From Candidatus Hydrogenedentota bacterium (GTDB lineage Bacteria > Hydrogenedentota > Hydrogenedentia > Hydrogenedentales > SLHB01), in the NCBI GenBank assembly GCA_013359265.1, contig JABWCD010000005.1:137678-201677 (forward strand): DNA of 64,000 bases, written 5' to 3'. Numbering within the stretch: position 1 is the stretch's first letter; the number at the start of each line of letters is the position of its first letter. Made by a program: the position numbers and the translations under genes. Of this stretch, positions 1-8,289 are shown piece after piece. A model generated the notes under the pieces. The model was not told the origin of the DNA. It made no database searches and saw nothing but the letters and a program-made list of their open reading frames with translations.

Positions 1-55
1 GCGGAACTTCGTGTATCGGAAGCGGATCACTTGAATTGCCGGAACGGAGTGTTGG

Positions 56-754
56 ATGAACGGTTTTCGATTGGCGATGGTGGTCGCGTTAGTGAACAGT
101 TCTTTACTCGCGGGGGCGAATACCGTTCCGGGGGAGGACGAACAGCCGTCGTGGGGAAATAGCGGGGCATTGCCGGAGCCGCAGGCGGATCGGGGCGCGG
201 CGAATTGTGATAGCGAGCCGCGTGGGTGTCGTTGGTGGTGGCCGAAAGCGCCGGTAGCGAACGGCGACAGGGCAGTTTGGGGAAACAGGGGCGTTGTCTT
301 CCACTGCGTGGAAGAGTTCTCATTGCAACCGGTTGCGGACTTGCCTGCGCCAATTCCTCCGAAGAAACAGGTCTTGGTGACGTCAAAGCCAGTTTTTGGA
401 CATGTGTTGTTTGACCTGAATAAGGCGGCGTTGGGCTCGGCTGGTAAGGCGGTCGTTGACGAACTAATCGCGGCGTTGAAGGAGTTTCCGGACGTGCGTG
501 TTGTGGTCGAAGGGCACGCCTGCGATCTGGGGACGACCGCATTCAACCTCCAACTGGGCACACGGCGAGCGGAAGTGGTCGTGCGCTACATGGTAGAGCA
601 TGGAGTTGATCGGGCCCGGATTTCGGCGAAGTCGCTTGGCGACACGGAGCCTGCAGTGCCAAACGATACGGAAGCGGATCGGAAGCTGAATCGTCGCGTG
701 CAGTTTGATGCCAATTTCCCGTTCGTTTGCACGTTGGAGACCGTTGACGAGTAA
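56..754 (+). CDS. OmpA-family outer membrane/peptidoglycan-associated protein
   Basis: Encodes 232 residues. The N-terminus (MNGFRLAMVVALVNSSLLAG) looks like a signal peptide. A low-complexity linker follows, then a C-terminal OmpA-like domain at about residues 115-225. In it I see the FDLNKAAL strand, the VEGHACDLGT segment and NLQLGTRRAEVVVRYM, the positions that bind diaminopimelate of peptidoglycan in this family. The protein should sit in the periplasm or outer membrane and tether it to the cell wall. A GGAACGGAG ribosome site lies just upstream of the ATG. There is no beta-barrel, so it resembles Pal/MotB-type proteins rather than full OmpA. The exact role is not known. Confidence 0.85.
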   Translation: MNGFRLAMVVALVNSSLLAGANTVPGEDEQPSWGNSGALPEPQADRGAANCDSEPRGCRWWWPKAPVANGDRAVWGNRGVVFHCVEEFSLQPVADLPAPIPPKKQVLVTSKPVFGHVLFDLNKAALGSAGKAVVDELIAALKEFPDVRVVVEGHACDLGTTAFNLQLGTRRAEVVVRYMVEHGVDRARISAKSLGDTEPAVPNDTEADRKLNRRVQFDANFPFVCTLETVDE

Positions 755-762
755 CGGGACGC

Positions 763-799
763 GATGGACCTGATGGACTTAATGGACGAGATGGACAGG
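763..799 (+). repeat. 9-bp minisatellite (ATGGACNNN)
   Basis: About four imperfect copies of a 9-bp ATGGACNNN unit follow the OmpA-like gene. The same motif recurs at 1527-1575 and, in opposite orientation, in the first codons of the gene that starts at 1503. No function is evident. Confidence 0.7.
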
Positions 800-846
800 A
801 CCGACGCTGCAGTTGGCGTAACGATGGTGGATTGGTAGTTGGATCG

Positions 847-1503
847 CTATTCGGGTTGTTTGTTTCGGGCGTTGGTCCGAGTGCGGTGGAGGCGTTCGGT
901 GAAGCCGCCATCTTTGACGAACGATTTCGACTGTGCGGCCAGTTGCCGGTTGAGCAAGCTGCACGCCACGGTAATCAGCGCGAGTACGCCATTCGCGGTT
1001 ATCTCGGGGTAGGTAGGTTGCGATTTTGTGGTCCGGCGCGAAGTTGCATTTGCTCCTGGGACGGGCGAGAGTGCGCCGGATGTTCCTTCGCGGACGTCGC
1101 GCGCCCATGCCGCGAATTCGTCTGCGGTATTCGGACGGCGCGCGATGAGGCCGGAATTGCGTGGGTCGAACGCGTCCCACTTTGCGAGGTTGTGTTGGCG
1201 TAAGAAATCCTCGTAGTCCAAGCGCAATTCTTCGAGGCTCGCGCGGGCAACGTTCGTAAGTTTGAGTTCCGACTTCTTCGATGTGCCGCTGGCTTGGCTG
1301 CCTTCGGCGATGTTTTGGACGCCACTTCGGGCGGCCTGAACCATCTGATTGTGCGTGCCGCTGTATACGCTGATGTAGCGGTCGCAAAATCGGACCGTGA
1401 TGTCGTAAATCAATCGGGAGATTTGGAAGCTCTTGAGTTTTCGGTAGCCGCCGTGTTTGGGGAGCAACTCGTCGATGCTGTCCATGAGGTCCATATTGTC
1501 CAT
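847..1503 (-). CDS. Four-helix-bundle suffix-domain protein
   Basis: Encodes 218 residues with no signal peptide or membrane segment. Residues ~20-125 match the four helix bundle / 23S-rRNA-intervening-sequence type: FQISRLIYDITVRFCDRYI, the NQMVQAARSGVQNIAEGSQAS helix, then SELKLTNVARASLEELRLDYEDFL. The NIAEG core is the family signature. The C-terminal extension, with the ANGVLALITVACSLLNRQLAAQ helix, fits the longer 'suffix' variant. The function of this family is unknown. The first codons (MDNMDLMDSIDE) are themselves made of the 9-bp ATGGAC repeat, so the true start could be any of the first three ATGs. No good ribosome site is visible. Confidence 0.75.
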   Translation of the reverse strand: MDNMDLMDSIDELLPKHGGYRKLKSFQISRLIYDITVRFCDRYISVYSGTHNQMVQAARSGVQNIAEGSQASGTSKKSELKLTNVARASLEELRLDYEDFLRQHNLAKWDAFDPRNSGLIARRPNTADEFAAWARDVREGTSGALSPVPGANATSRRTTKSQPTYPEITANGVLALITVACSLLNRQLAAQSKSFVKDGGFTERLHRTRTNARNKQPE

Positions 1504-1526
1504 GGTACGTCGTGTAATTGGAAATT

Positions 1527-1575
1527 GATGGACGCAATGGACGAGATGGACGGAATGGACGGCATGGACGACATG
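1527..1575 (+). repeat. 9-bp minisatellite (ATGGACGNN)
   Basis: Five to six imperfect copies of ATGGACGNN in the gap between the four-helix-bundle gene and the NUDIX-MBL gene. It is related to the repeat at 763-799. It could be translated as a Met-Asp repeat but no real gene contains it in this orientation. Confidence 0.75.
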
Positions 1576-1599
1576 GGCACGATAGCGGATTATCGAAAC

Positions 1600-3279
1600 C
1601 TATTCGCTTGGAAGGCAGTTCAAGCGCTTTAAGTGGGATTTCAGGCTCAGTTCGGCCAGCGGCCAGGTTTCCGGGGGGACGTCGTCGTAGGCCAGCGGCA
1701 AGATTTCGGCTAGAGCGGTTTTGCCTGCTTCGATGGCTGCTTTTACCTTTCCCTCTCTCCAGAGGCGGTGTTCGAGGTGTTTCCGAATCTTGTCGGGGCC
1801 GTGGGTGAGGGGCATGCCGTGGGCGGGGAGGATGGTGTCGTAGCCGGGTTGGTTGGCGACGCGTTCGAGGGAATCGATGAACTGGGTCATGTCGCCGCCG
1901 TGGTCGAGGGAGACGACGATGGTGCCGGGGTTGGCGATGAGGTCGCCCGCGATGAGGGTGCGGGTGGTTTCTTCGATAAAGCAGAGGTGGCCGGGATCGT
2001 GGCCGGGTGTGTGGAGGGCGCGGAGTTGCCAGGGCGGGGCGCCGGGGATGGTGATGAGGTCGCCGTCGTGGAGGTAGCGGTCGACTGGGGGAGCGGGTGT
2101 CGGGTTTCGGGTATCGGGTTTCGGGAATTCCATTTCGGTGGGAGAATCGTTGGCTGTCGGCGACCTGTGAAATGCGGTGTTTGGGTCTTGCTTGGCATTT
2201 CCCGATACACCATTCTCGACACCCAATTCCCCGAAATCGATTCCGAGTTGGCGGGCGGTTTCGGGGTGCGCCCATATGGGGGCGTTGTAGTGTTGGCGGC
2301 AGAAGTTGGCGGCGCAGACGTGATCGATGTGCGAGTGCGTGAGGATGATGGCCTTCACCGCTCCGCCCAGGTCTTCGAGCAATTTGATTTGGCGGATGAG
2401 AAGAGCGCGTTCTTCGTCGTCGTTGGCGGCTGGGTCGATGAGGTAGAGTTCGCGTTCGCCGATGATGATGCAGTTGGTGTGGGTCGCGGGCGGCAGTGTG
2501 GGGGAGCGCAGGGGGAGCATGTAGATGCCGTTGGCGAATTCCATTTTCGAGGGGCGGTCGCCGGTGTGCTCGCCGCAGTCGCGCAGGTGGTCCAGGACGT
2601 CGGGGAAGGGGTAGGCGGCGAGGTTTTGCAGGACGTACGCGACCGGCGGCGGGAGTTGGATGGTTCCACATCTCCATGCCGCTCGCGCGCCAGCCGGTGT
2701 AAACCAGTCGAGCGCGTCGATCTCACCGACGTGCAGTTCCTCGCCCGTGGCAATCGGCACGCGGACGATGTAGTAGCGCGTATCGAAACGGATCGGCGCG
2801 ATGGCAGGCGTAACCCAATCGCCCGCGAATTCGAATTGCGTGGCGTCAATTCTCAGATGGTGTCGTGTTAGGAAGGCATCGAAGGTGTCTTTGCCGTCGA
2901 GAATCGCCATGCGCGCCGCGCGGATGGTTTCTCGCTGGATAGTCTCAGATTCGGCGTTTGTGGTATCGGGTCCCGGGAATCGGGTTTCGGGTTTCGCAGA
3001 AGGTGCAGGTAACCGATTGGCGTTTCTCGTGCCGACGAGGAGGCCCGTTTCCTCGAAAATCTCTCTTGCAACGGCGTGAACTCCGCGGGCGCTCGCGGTG
3101 TCCAATGCGTTGACGACCGGCGCGGTGGGTTCTTCGTCGTCGATCCGCCCGCCGGGGAAAACATGGAACCCGGCCATGAACCGGAGCGCGGCGCTGCGCC
3201 GCGCCAGGAGGACGCGGGGCGTGGGTTCCGCCGTAAGAATCATTCCGGCGGCGGCCTTGATGGGTATGACGGGGTGCAT
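1600..3279 (-). CDS. NUDIX hydrolase-metallo-beta-lactamase fusion protein
   Basis: Encodes 559 residues in two enzymatic halves. Residues ~1-225 form a NUDIX domain: FHVFPGGRIDDEE near residue 38, then the catalytic AREIFEETGLL near 70-80, with a longer than usual insertion between G and RE as in NUDT19-type CoA or nucleotide diphosphatases. Residues ~245-510 form a metallo-beta-lactamase domain with THSHIDH near 316 and the HTPGHDPGHL and AGDLI metal ligands. A LACTB2-like winged-helix tail ends the protein (AGKTALAEILPLAYDDVP). It should be a cytosolic hydrolase; the substrates are not predictable. GAGGT nine bases before the ATG supports the start. Two stretches, about residues 94-106 and 383-396 (PKPDTRNP-like), are encoded by a genome-dispersed repeat and look inserted in surface loops. 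Confidence 0.85.
   Translation of the reverse strand: MHPVIPIKAAAGMILTAEPTPRVLLARRSAALRFMAGFHVFPGGRIDDEEPTAPVVNALDTASARGVHAVAREIFEETGLLVGTRNANRLPAPSAKPETRFPGPDTTNAESETIQRETIRAARMAILDGKDTFDAFLTRHHLRIDATQFEFAGDWVTPAIAPIRFDTRYYIVRVPIATGEELHVGEIDALDWFTPAGARAAWRCGTIQLPPPVAYVLQNLAAYPFPDVLDHLRDCGEHTGDRPSKMEFANGIYMLPLRSPTLPPATHTNCIIIGERELYLIDPAANDDEERALLIRQIKLLEDLGGAVKAIILTHSHIDHVCAANFCRQHYNAPIWAHPETARQLGIDFGELGVENGVSGNAKQDPNTAFHRSPTANDSPTEMEFPKPDTRNPTPAPPVDRYLHDGDLITIPGAPPWQLRALHTPGHDPGHLCFIEETTRTLIAGDLIANPGTIVVSLDHGGDMTQFIDSLERVANQPGYDTILPAHGMPLTHGPDKIRKHLEHRLWREGKVKAAIEAGKTALAEILPLAYDDVPPETWPLAELSLKSHLKRLNCLPSE
2093..2131. repeat. Dispersed GGGTATCGGGTTTCGG repeat inside a coding sequence
   Basis: Two tandem units of GGGT(A/G)TCGGGTTTC on the plus strand, ending in GGGAATTCC. 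Related copies are at 2962-2997, 57495-57530 and 57732-57750. Here the repeat lies in frame inside the metallo-beta-lactamase half of the NUDIX fusion gene and adds a Pro/Asp/Thr-rich loop. Confidence 0.8.
2962..2997. repeat. Second in-gene copy of the GGGTATCGGGTTTCGG repeat
   Basis: A degenerate copy (GGTATCGGGTCCCGGGAATC, then GGGTTTCGGG) within the NUDIX half of the same gene. It encodes a PETRFPGPDT peptide directly after the NUDIX box helix. The reading frame is kept. Confidence 0.7.
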
Positions 3280-3523
3280 GGTTCGTGTACCTCGGAACGG
3301 TGCGAGGATTTTGGGGTATTAGTAGGAGTGATTCAATGTGCGGCGGTTGCGGAAGGAAGGGACGTAACGGACGCAACCGGAGGCAGGCGAATCTGGATTT
3401 GGAGGCGACCTACTTCGACGTGCGGGCGACGCAGTTAATTGGCGTTCATAAAGGATTTGAGTGCACAAATCAATGAAAAGTGCTAGTATCAGCGGGTCGG
3501 GCTTATTAGGTGGAGAGGTGGAC

Positions 3524-5584
3524 ATGACCGCGCCTGACGGATCGTCGGTGTCCGAAGAACTGCAAACGATGGAATCCTTGAGCCGTTCGCTCGCGGGCGG
3601 CCGCTACCGCATCATGCGCCTGCTCGGCGCGGGCGCGATGGGGAGCGTGCGCCTGGCGGAGGACACGGCGCTGCACCGCCGCGTCGCGATTAAGACCGTG
3701 AAGGAAGAAGTCGCGCGCAACCCCGAAATCCGCAAGCGCATCGAGCGCGAATGCCTGTTGCACGCCAAGGTCGGCCCGCACCCGAATATTGTGACGCTTT
3801 TCGACAAGCTCGAGTACGACGACGAGATGCACCTCGTCATGGAATACATCGACGGGGAAACGCTGCAGGCGCGGCTCGAGCGCAACAGCGAAATGGGCAT
3901 TGTCATGCCGCCGTCGGAGTCGATCCTGATCGCGTCGCAGGTGCTCGATGCGCTGTCGCGCATTCACGCGCAGGGAATCGTACACCGAGACATCAAGCCG
4001 GCGAACATTATGCTGACGTACACGGAGAGCGGGACGGTGTGCGCGAAGCTGATGGACTTCGGCGTGTCGCGGTTCGCGGAGGACAACGACCAGCTTTCAC
4101 GGTTGACGACAACGAGCAACGGAGGTCCGGGCACGCCGCTGTATATGGCGCCGGAGCAGATCGACAGCAAGACGTTTGGCGAGGTGTCGTACGCGACGGA
4201 CGTATATGCGATGGGCATCATGCTCTACCAGTTGCTGTCGGGCAAGCCGCCGTTCCGAGGCACGTTAACGGAAGTGTTGAACGGTCACCTGAACATGCCG
4301 GTGCCGCCGATTGTCGTCAAGCTCGACGGCGTGTTGCCGGAGACAATCGAGGGGCTGTTGAAGCGCGCCCTTGCGAAGAAGACGTTCGAGCGCATTCAGT
4401 CGGCGAAGGCGTTCCGCGAAGAACTTATCGCGCTGACGGGTGTAGGCGATACGATGAGCCGACTAAATGCGACGGTCCAGTTGAATTCCGCGTCGTCCGT
4501 GAACGCGCAGACCGTGCAATCCGGGCTGAACCCCACCGCCACGCAGACGTTCTTCGGCGGTAATACAATCATGCGCCTCGCGCGGTACCGCCGCAGCATG
4601 CGCGTACTGGGGGTCGGCGTCGCGTTGGTGCTCCTTGCAATTGTTGCTACTGCCGTTGTGATGATGCGGGGCGACGGAAAGACGACCGAAACAAGCGTTG
4701 CCAGCACGCAACCCATGGGCGAGATCGGCGGCGGCGCGCTCGCTCCGCCCGCTCCCGTCGTGCAGCAGCCGCCAGCGCCTACAGCAGGTTCCACGCAAAC
4801 ACAGACCACCACGCAGCCGGCCGTTCAGCCGTTGGACGGTACGACCGCGCCACAAGCGACGACGCCGGACCAGGCTGGAGTTTCGCCGACAATGCCGATC
4901 CCGGGGCAGCTACCCGTGGGCGATCCCAATCAGCCTAATGCGTCGATGACCCCGGGTGTCGCGCCCGTACCGGGTACGACTCCGGCGGATGCGCAAAGTA
5001 CCGGCGCAGTTCCGACCGCTGAGGCCGTGCCCGATGGAACGGTCCCGCCGGTCACGCCGCAAACGGACCCAACCATGCTGGCGAGCAATCAGCCGAACGC
5101 GATGACTACGACGGGCACGCCCGTGATCGTCGAAGGCGCGACGGTGCAGACACCCGACGGCGCGGTGGCGCCAACGGCGGGAACCGGGCAGGAGTATGTC
5201 GTCGTATCGGGCGACACGTTGAGCAAGATTGCGAAAGCGCACAGCATCACCGTGGAAGACTTGCGGTGGTGGAACGATATTCTGAACCCGTACTCGCTCA
5301 AGGTGGGCCAGAACCTGAAGCTTTACGCCTCGCCGGATATCAAGCCGAAGGAAGAATTCCTTGCGCAGGCCGCCGCCGCGGAGAAAGCGCGCAAGGAAGC
5401 GGCTGCCGCGAAGGCGCAGGAATCGGGTACGCCGGCGCCCGAGGCCAGCGCCCCGTCCAGCGGTGGCGGAACCCTCGAGTCGCAATTCAAAGGCACGCCA
5501 GTCGCGCCTGTTACGCCCCCGCCCGCGAAGAAGGAAGAGAAGCCGAAGCGCGGGCTTTTCCGCGGGATGTTCCAGGGCCGATAG
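3524..5584 (+). CDS. Membrane Ser/Thr protein kinase with C-terminal LysM domain
   Basis: Encodes 686 residues from the ATG at 3524, chosen because GGTGGAGAGG lies just before it; an in-frame ATG at 3461 would add 21 residues. The kinase domain (~28-310) shows the glycine loop LGAGAMGSV, the VAIK lysine, the HRDIKPANIM catalytic loop, DFGVSRF and the MAPEQ segment. All catalytic residues are present. A single membrane helix follows (~359-381, MRVLGVGVALVLLAIVATAV). Next come ~170 residues rich in Pro, Thr and Gln, then a LysM domain (~557-600: YVVVSGDTLSKIAKAHSITV) and a basic Ala/Lys-rich tail. The layout resembles PknB/PrkC kinases with LysM replacing PASTA, so it could sense cell-wall glycan outside and phosphorylate proteins inside. 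Confidence 0.92.
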   Translation: MTAPDGSSVSEELQTMESLSRSLAGGRYRIMRLLGAGAMGSVRLAEDTALHRRVAIKTVKEEVARNPEIRKRIERECLLHAKVGPHPNIVTLFDKLEYDDEMHLVMEYIDGETLQARLERNSEMGIVMPPSESILIASQVLDALSRIHAQGIVHRDIKPANIMLTYTESGTVCAKLMDFGVSRFAEDNDQLSRLTTTSNGGPGTPLYMAPEQIDSKTFGEVSYATDVYAMGIMLYQLLSGKPPFRGTLTEVLNGHLNMPVPPIVVKLDGVLPETIEGLLKRALAKKTFERIQSAKAFREELIALTGVGDTMSRLNATVQLNSASSVNAQTVQSGLNPTATQTFFGGNTIMRLARYRRSMRVLGVGVALVLLAIVATAVVMMRGDGKTTETSVASTQPMGEIGGGALAPPAPVVQQPPAPTAGSTQTQTTTQPAVQPLDGTTAPQATTPDQAGVSPTMPIPGQLPVGDPNQPNASMTPGVAPVPGTTPADAQSTGAVPTAEAVPDGTVPPVTPQTDPTMLASNQPNAMTTTGTPVIVEGATVQTPDGAVAPTAGTGQEYVVVSGDTLSKIAKAHSITVEDLRWWNDILNPYSLKVGQNLKLYASPDIKPKEEFLAQAAAAEKARKEAAAAKAQESGTPAPEASAPSSGGGTLESQFKGTPVAPVTPPPAKKEEKPKRGLFRGMFQGR

Positions 5585-5593
5585 ATTCGCTGG

Positions 5594-7411
5594 CTATGGG
5601 GCCAGCCATACGCGCGATCGCGCCGCAATTGGGATCACGGTCTGGCGTCCATCGAGCTTGTGCGTCCTTCCCGAGAACTGGTCCGTAAGGCTTCCCTTCG
5701 ATGCGTAGGGCGTAGAAAGGCGGACAGCGACGTCGCGCGGCGTGTAGTTCTGAATCACAAACTGGTCGCTGCCTAATGGCTGCAGCGTCACGCGGACCGG
5801 AGCTTCCAACTTGTATCCCAGCGGCACCGTGAAGGCTTCGCGAATCGTGTTCACGGCGGCGTCCGGCAATTCCATCAGTCCGAGCGGCCTTGGCGGCAGC
5901 AGCACTTCGCCGACGGCGTCGTAATCGGCCTGCGAGAATGTGCGGGTGTTGAGAACATAGATTTTCGCGCCGTCGATTTCGTTCACCGTGAAGAAGGGGA
6001 CTTGCCTGCCGCCGGTGTCCGCCATGAGCAACGGTTTCGCCGAGTCGATCGCGAGGTTCGCGGCGAGGTCGAGGCCGTTCGCAAAGGCGTGTTTCTGTCC
6101 GCGTACGTGCATTGAACTTGCGCGCATGGGTTCGAGTTTCACGGCTCCACGCAGGCCCGCGAACCGCGCGAAGTCCTCGCGCATGGGCGCCATCGCCAGA
6201 AAGCCGGCCGTCATAACGATGGAGGATTGCCGCGCGATCACGTCGCGCACAAACGTGCCGATTCCGGGATCGGCGGCGGCCTGCGCGGGCAAGAAGAGCA
6301 CGCGGCTGCCGAGTGGCTGCGTCGACGCCGGCACCAGCGGCACGCCGAGCATGCCGACGTAGTCCATGATGAAGAGGTCGGGGCCGGCGTCGGTATTTGG
6401 CGGCTTGTACCCGTATACGCCGGTGACGGGACTTTGCTGAACGGCGTCCGCAAGGCGCGCCAGGTTGTCCTGTTCTTTCTTCAACACCTCGTGGCCGGGG
6501 TGCCCTCCTTCGATGTCGCCGTATGCGAACAACATGATTTCGCGCGCTCCGGCGAGCACGCTCTGATACGCCTGGTCGACGAAGTCGTTTGCGTCACAGT
6601 CACCGTGATCGAACCATGCGCCGGCATTCTTCGCTCCGGCGATGGAGCCGATCCATCGGTAGTTGACGAATCCTTGATACGGCTGCGTAAACCCGTAGCG
6701 GACGGTGTCCGGGCCGCGCGTCTCGGTGCCGACCCAGGTGCGCTCGAACATCGTGGACTCGATGGGGACGTCGTATCCGAATTCGTGGAAGCGGTCGTAC
6801 CATTGCGGGAACTTCATAATGAGCGTGATGGATGGATTGGCTGTCTTCGCCGGGAGGATGATGCACTCCTGTGCGGCCTGCGCGAGGAGTGCGCGCCGGT
6901 AATCGCCCCAGGGAAGAGCGCCCTTTGCGAGTACGGACTCCTCGCTCATGTCGTTGGTGCAGAAGAAATCGTCCACGATAATTTCGTTGAAAAGCGGAGC
7001 GTGATCTGCAACGACCGCCGCGACATCCTGGCGCGTTTTCGCCGCTTGCCAGTTGAACCAGCCGAGTTTCGCGGTCTCGCGCACGCCGAAGTTCTCGCCC
7101 GGAAGCGTGGCGATGCCCCCGCCGATCTCGAAACCCTCCTTCGATAGCGCGTCGGCAACTTTCTTGATGTCGTCGTTCGACACGGGCGTTTCGCGGAAGA
7201 ACTCGAGATACACCTTCGTGACGCGCAACGCCCTCAGTAGCTCGGGCGCCTTGGCCAGCGCGGCGTCGTCACTCGCAAGCTTCTGCACGGAACCGTTGGT
7301 TACGTACACGCACCACCGGAGCGGCGCTGCGTCCTGCGCGAGCGTTTGCTTGGATGCGAACTGGAGTACCGAGAGCGTGATAAGGAGTATGTATTGACGA
7401 TGGAGTTTGCG
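5594..7411 (-). CDS. Secreted uncharacterised protein, possibly TIM-barrel glycosidase-like
   Basis: Encodes 605 residues from a GTG at 7411, preceded by CAGGGA; an upstream in-frame TTG at 7444 is possible. The first ~27 residues are a signal peptide (RKLHRQYILLITLSVLQFAS). The next ~330 residues read like a TIM barrel: strand-like VTKVYLEFFRE, GFEIGGGIATLPGENFG, and an acidic NEIIVDDFFCTNDMSEES around residue 145 as found at glycosidase active sites. A glutamine-amidotransferase-like region (GSRVLFLPAQAAADPGIGTF) and a beta-rich tail follow. I do not recognise a named family. It is the last gene of a leftward glycan operon, which suggests a role on an extracellular polysaccharide. It converges on the kinase gene with nine bases between stops. 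Confidence 0.6.
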   Translation of the reverse strand, partial: RKLHRQYILLITLSVLQFASKQTLAQDAAPLRWCVYVTNGSVQKLASDDAALAKAPELLRALRVTKVYLEFFRETPVSNDDIKKVADALSKEGFEIGGGIATLPGENFGVRETAKLGWFNWQAAKTRQDVAAVVADHAPLFNEIIVDDFFCTNDMSEESVLAKGALPWGDYRRALLAQAAQECIILPAKTANPSITLIMKFPQWYDRFHEFGYDVPIESTMFERTWVGTETRGPDTVRYGFTQPYQGFVNYRWIGSIAGAKNAGAWFDHGDCDANDFVDQAYQSVLAGAREIMLFAYGDIEGGHPGHEVLKKEQDNLARLADAVQQSPVTGVYGYKPPNTDAGPDLFIMDYVGMLGVPLVPASTQPLGSRVLFLPAQAAADPGIGTFVRDVIARQSSIVMTAGFLAMAPMREDFARFAGLRGAVKLEPMRASSMHVRGQKHAFANGLDLAANLAIDSAKPLLMADTGGRQVPFFTVNEIDGAKIYVLNTRTFSQADYDAVGEVLLPPRPLGLMELPDAAVNTIREAFTVPLGYKLEAPVRVTLQPLGSDQFVIQNYTPRDVAVRLSTPYASKGSLTDQFSGRTHKLDGRQTVIPIAARSRVWLAP

Positions 7412-7501
7412 CACGGCGAGTAATCCCTGAACTTCCCTGGCCAAACCGCCCGGCCACCCGGGACGTATTGTAGTGAATTGAGAACGGCCGTGTCGCGCCG
7501 G

Positions 7502-8242
7502 TCACTGTTCCTTCAACTTTTTCGCTGCAACGAGCACGGACAATCCGAATGGCAATGGCGAAACGCGCAGCAATGCACGTTCGGCGAGCAGAATCGCGCC
7601 AAATACGGTGCTCATGCCTTCGCCGGATGCGCCGTCGAGGTCGGATGCCGGCAATGGCCGGAGCTTTCGCCACAATCGCGTAACAACGATGGGAGGGAAG
7701 AGGAGGGTATTCCAGTACGTGATGTAAAACGGTCCCAAGCCGGATGCCGAGAGCAACGCATGGAGTTCGCCGCGGGAAAATCTGCGGTCGGTCTGGACAT
7801 GCACGTCGTGCGACGAATGGAGCCATTGATACGCGGGCAGATTGAGTATGACGATTCCATTCGGTTTGAGTACGCGGTGGATTTCGCGCAATGGCTGCGA
7901 TTTGTCCCTGATTGAACGATGACACAGGACATCGCACGAGAGAATGACGTCAATCGATGCATCTGCGAAGGGCAGATGCGTCGCGGACGCGGCGGCGGTT
8001 TTGGTTTCCGATCGCTGGCGGCAAAAGCGAATGGCTTCGGTGGAGAAGTCGATACCGAAGCAGGCGGCCTTTGCACGAAAGTGACTGAGGTTTGCCCCGG
8101 TGCCGCACCCGATATCGAGCATGCGAACGTCGCCGTGCGGCGCGCAGCGGTCCCAGACGCGACTCAACATCGCGCGCAGACCGGCGTACCACCAGTGCCC
8201 GTCTTCGACGCGAAACATGATGGCGTATTCGTCGCGCTCCAC
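7502..8242 (-). CDS. SAM-dependent class I methyltransferase
   Basis: Encodes 246 residues starting with GTG. The protein begins with an FRVEDGHWWYAGLRAML motif typical of methyltransferases in polysaccharide clusters. Motif I, MLDIGCGTGANLSHF, is at about residues 41-55, and the post-I acidic loop and DVILSCDVLCH (motif IV region) follow. IVILNLPAYQWLHSSHDVHV and the basic C-terminal part are typical of the UbiE/Methyltransf_11 group. It probably methylates a sugar or lipid-linked intermediate made by its operon partners (aminotransferase and GT2 upstream, secreted protein downstream). No membrane anchor except a possible re-entrant helix near the end. Confidence 0.85.
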   Translation of the reverse strand: MERDEYAIMFRVEDGHWWYAGLRAMLSRVWDRCAPHGDVRMLDIGCGTGANLSHFRAKAACFGIDFSTEAIRFCRQRSETKTAAASATHLPFADASIDVILSCDVLCHRSIRDKSQPLREIHRVLKPNGIVILNLPAYQWLHSSHDVHVQTDRRFSRGELHALLSASGLGPFYITYWNTLLFPPIVVTRLWRKLRPLPASDLDGASGEGMSTVFGAILLAERALLRVSPLPFGLSVLVAAKKLKEQ

Positions 8243-8289
8243 GTATTCTTACTTTCGTGCTTTCACCCGCAATCGAGTGTGGAAGTTGG

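Noticed and set aside
779-2677. 632-residue minus-strand open frame over the four-helix and NUDIX-MBL genes
   Set aside because: It is extremely Arg/Pro/His-rich and overlaps two genes with clear domain motifs in other frames; a high-GC shadow frame.
1768-2871. 367-residue plus-strand open frame opposite the NUDIX-MBL gene
   Set aside because: Gly/Val/Asp-rich composition with no motif; antisense shadow.
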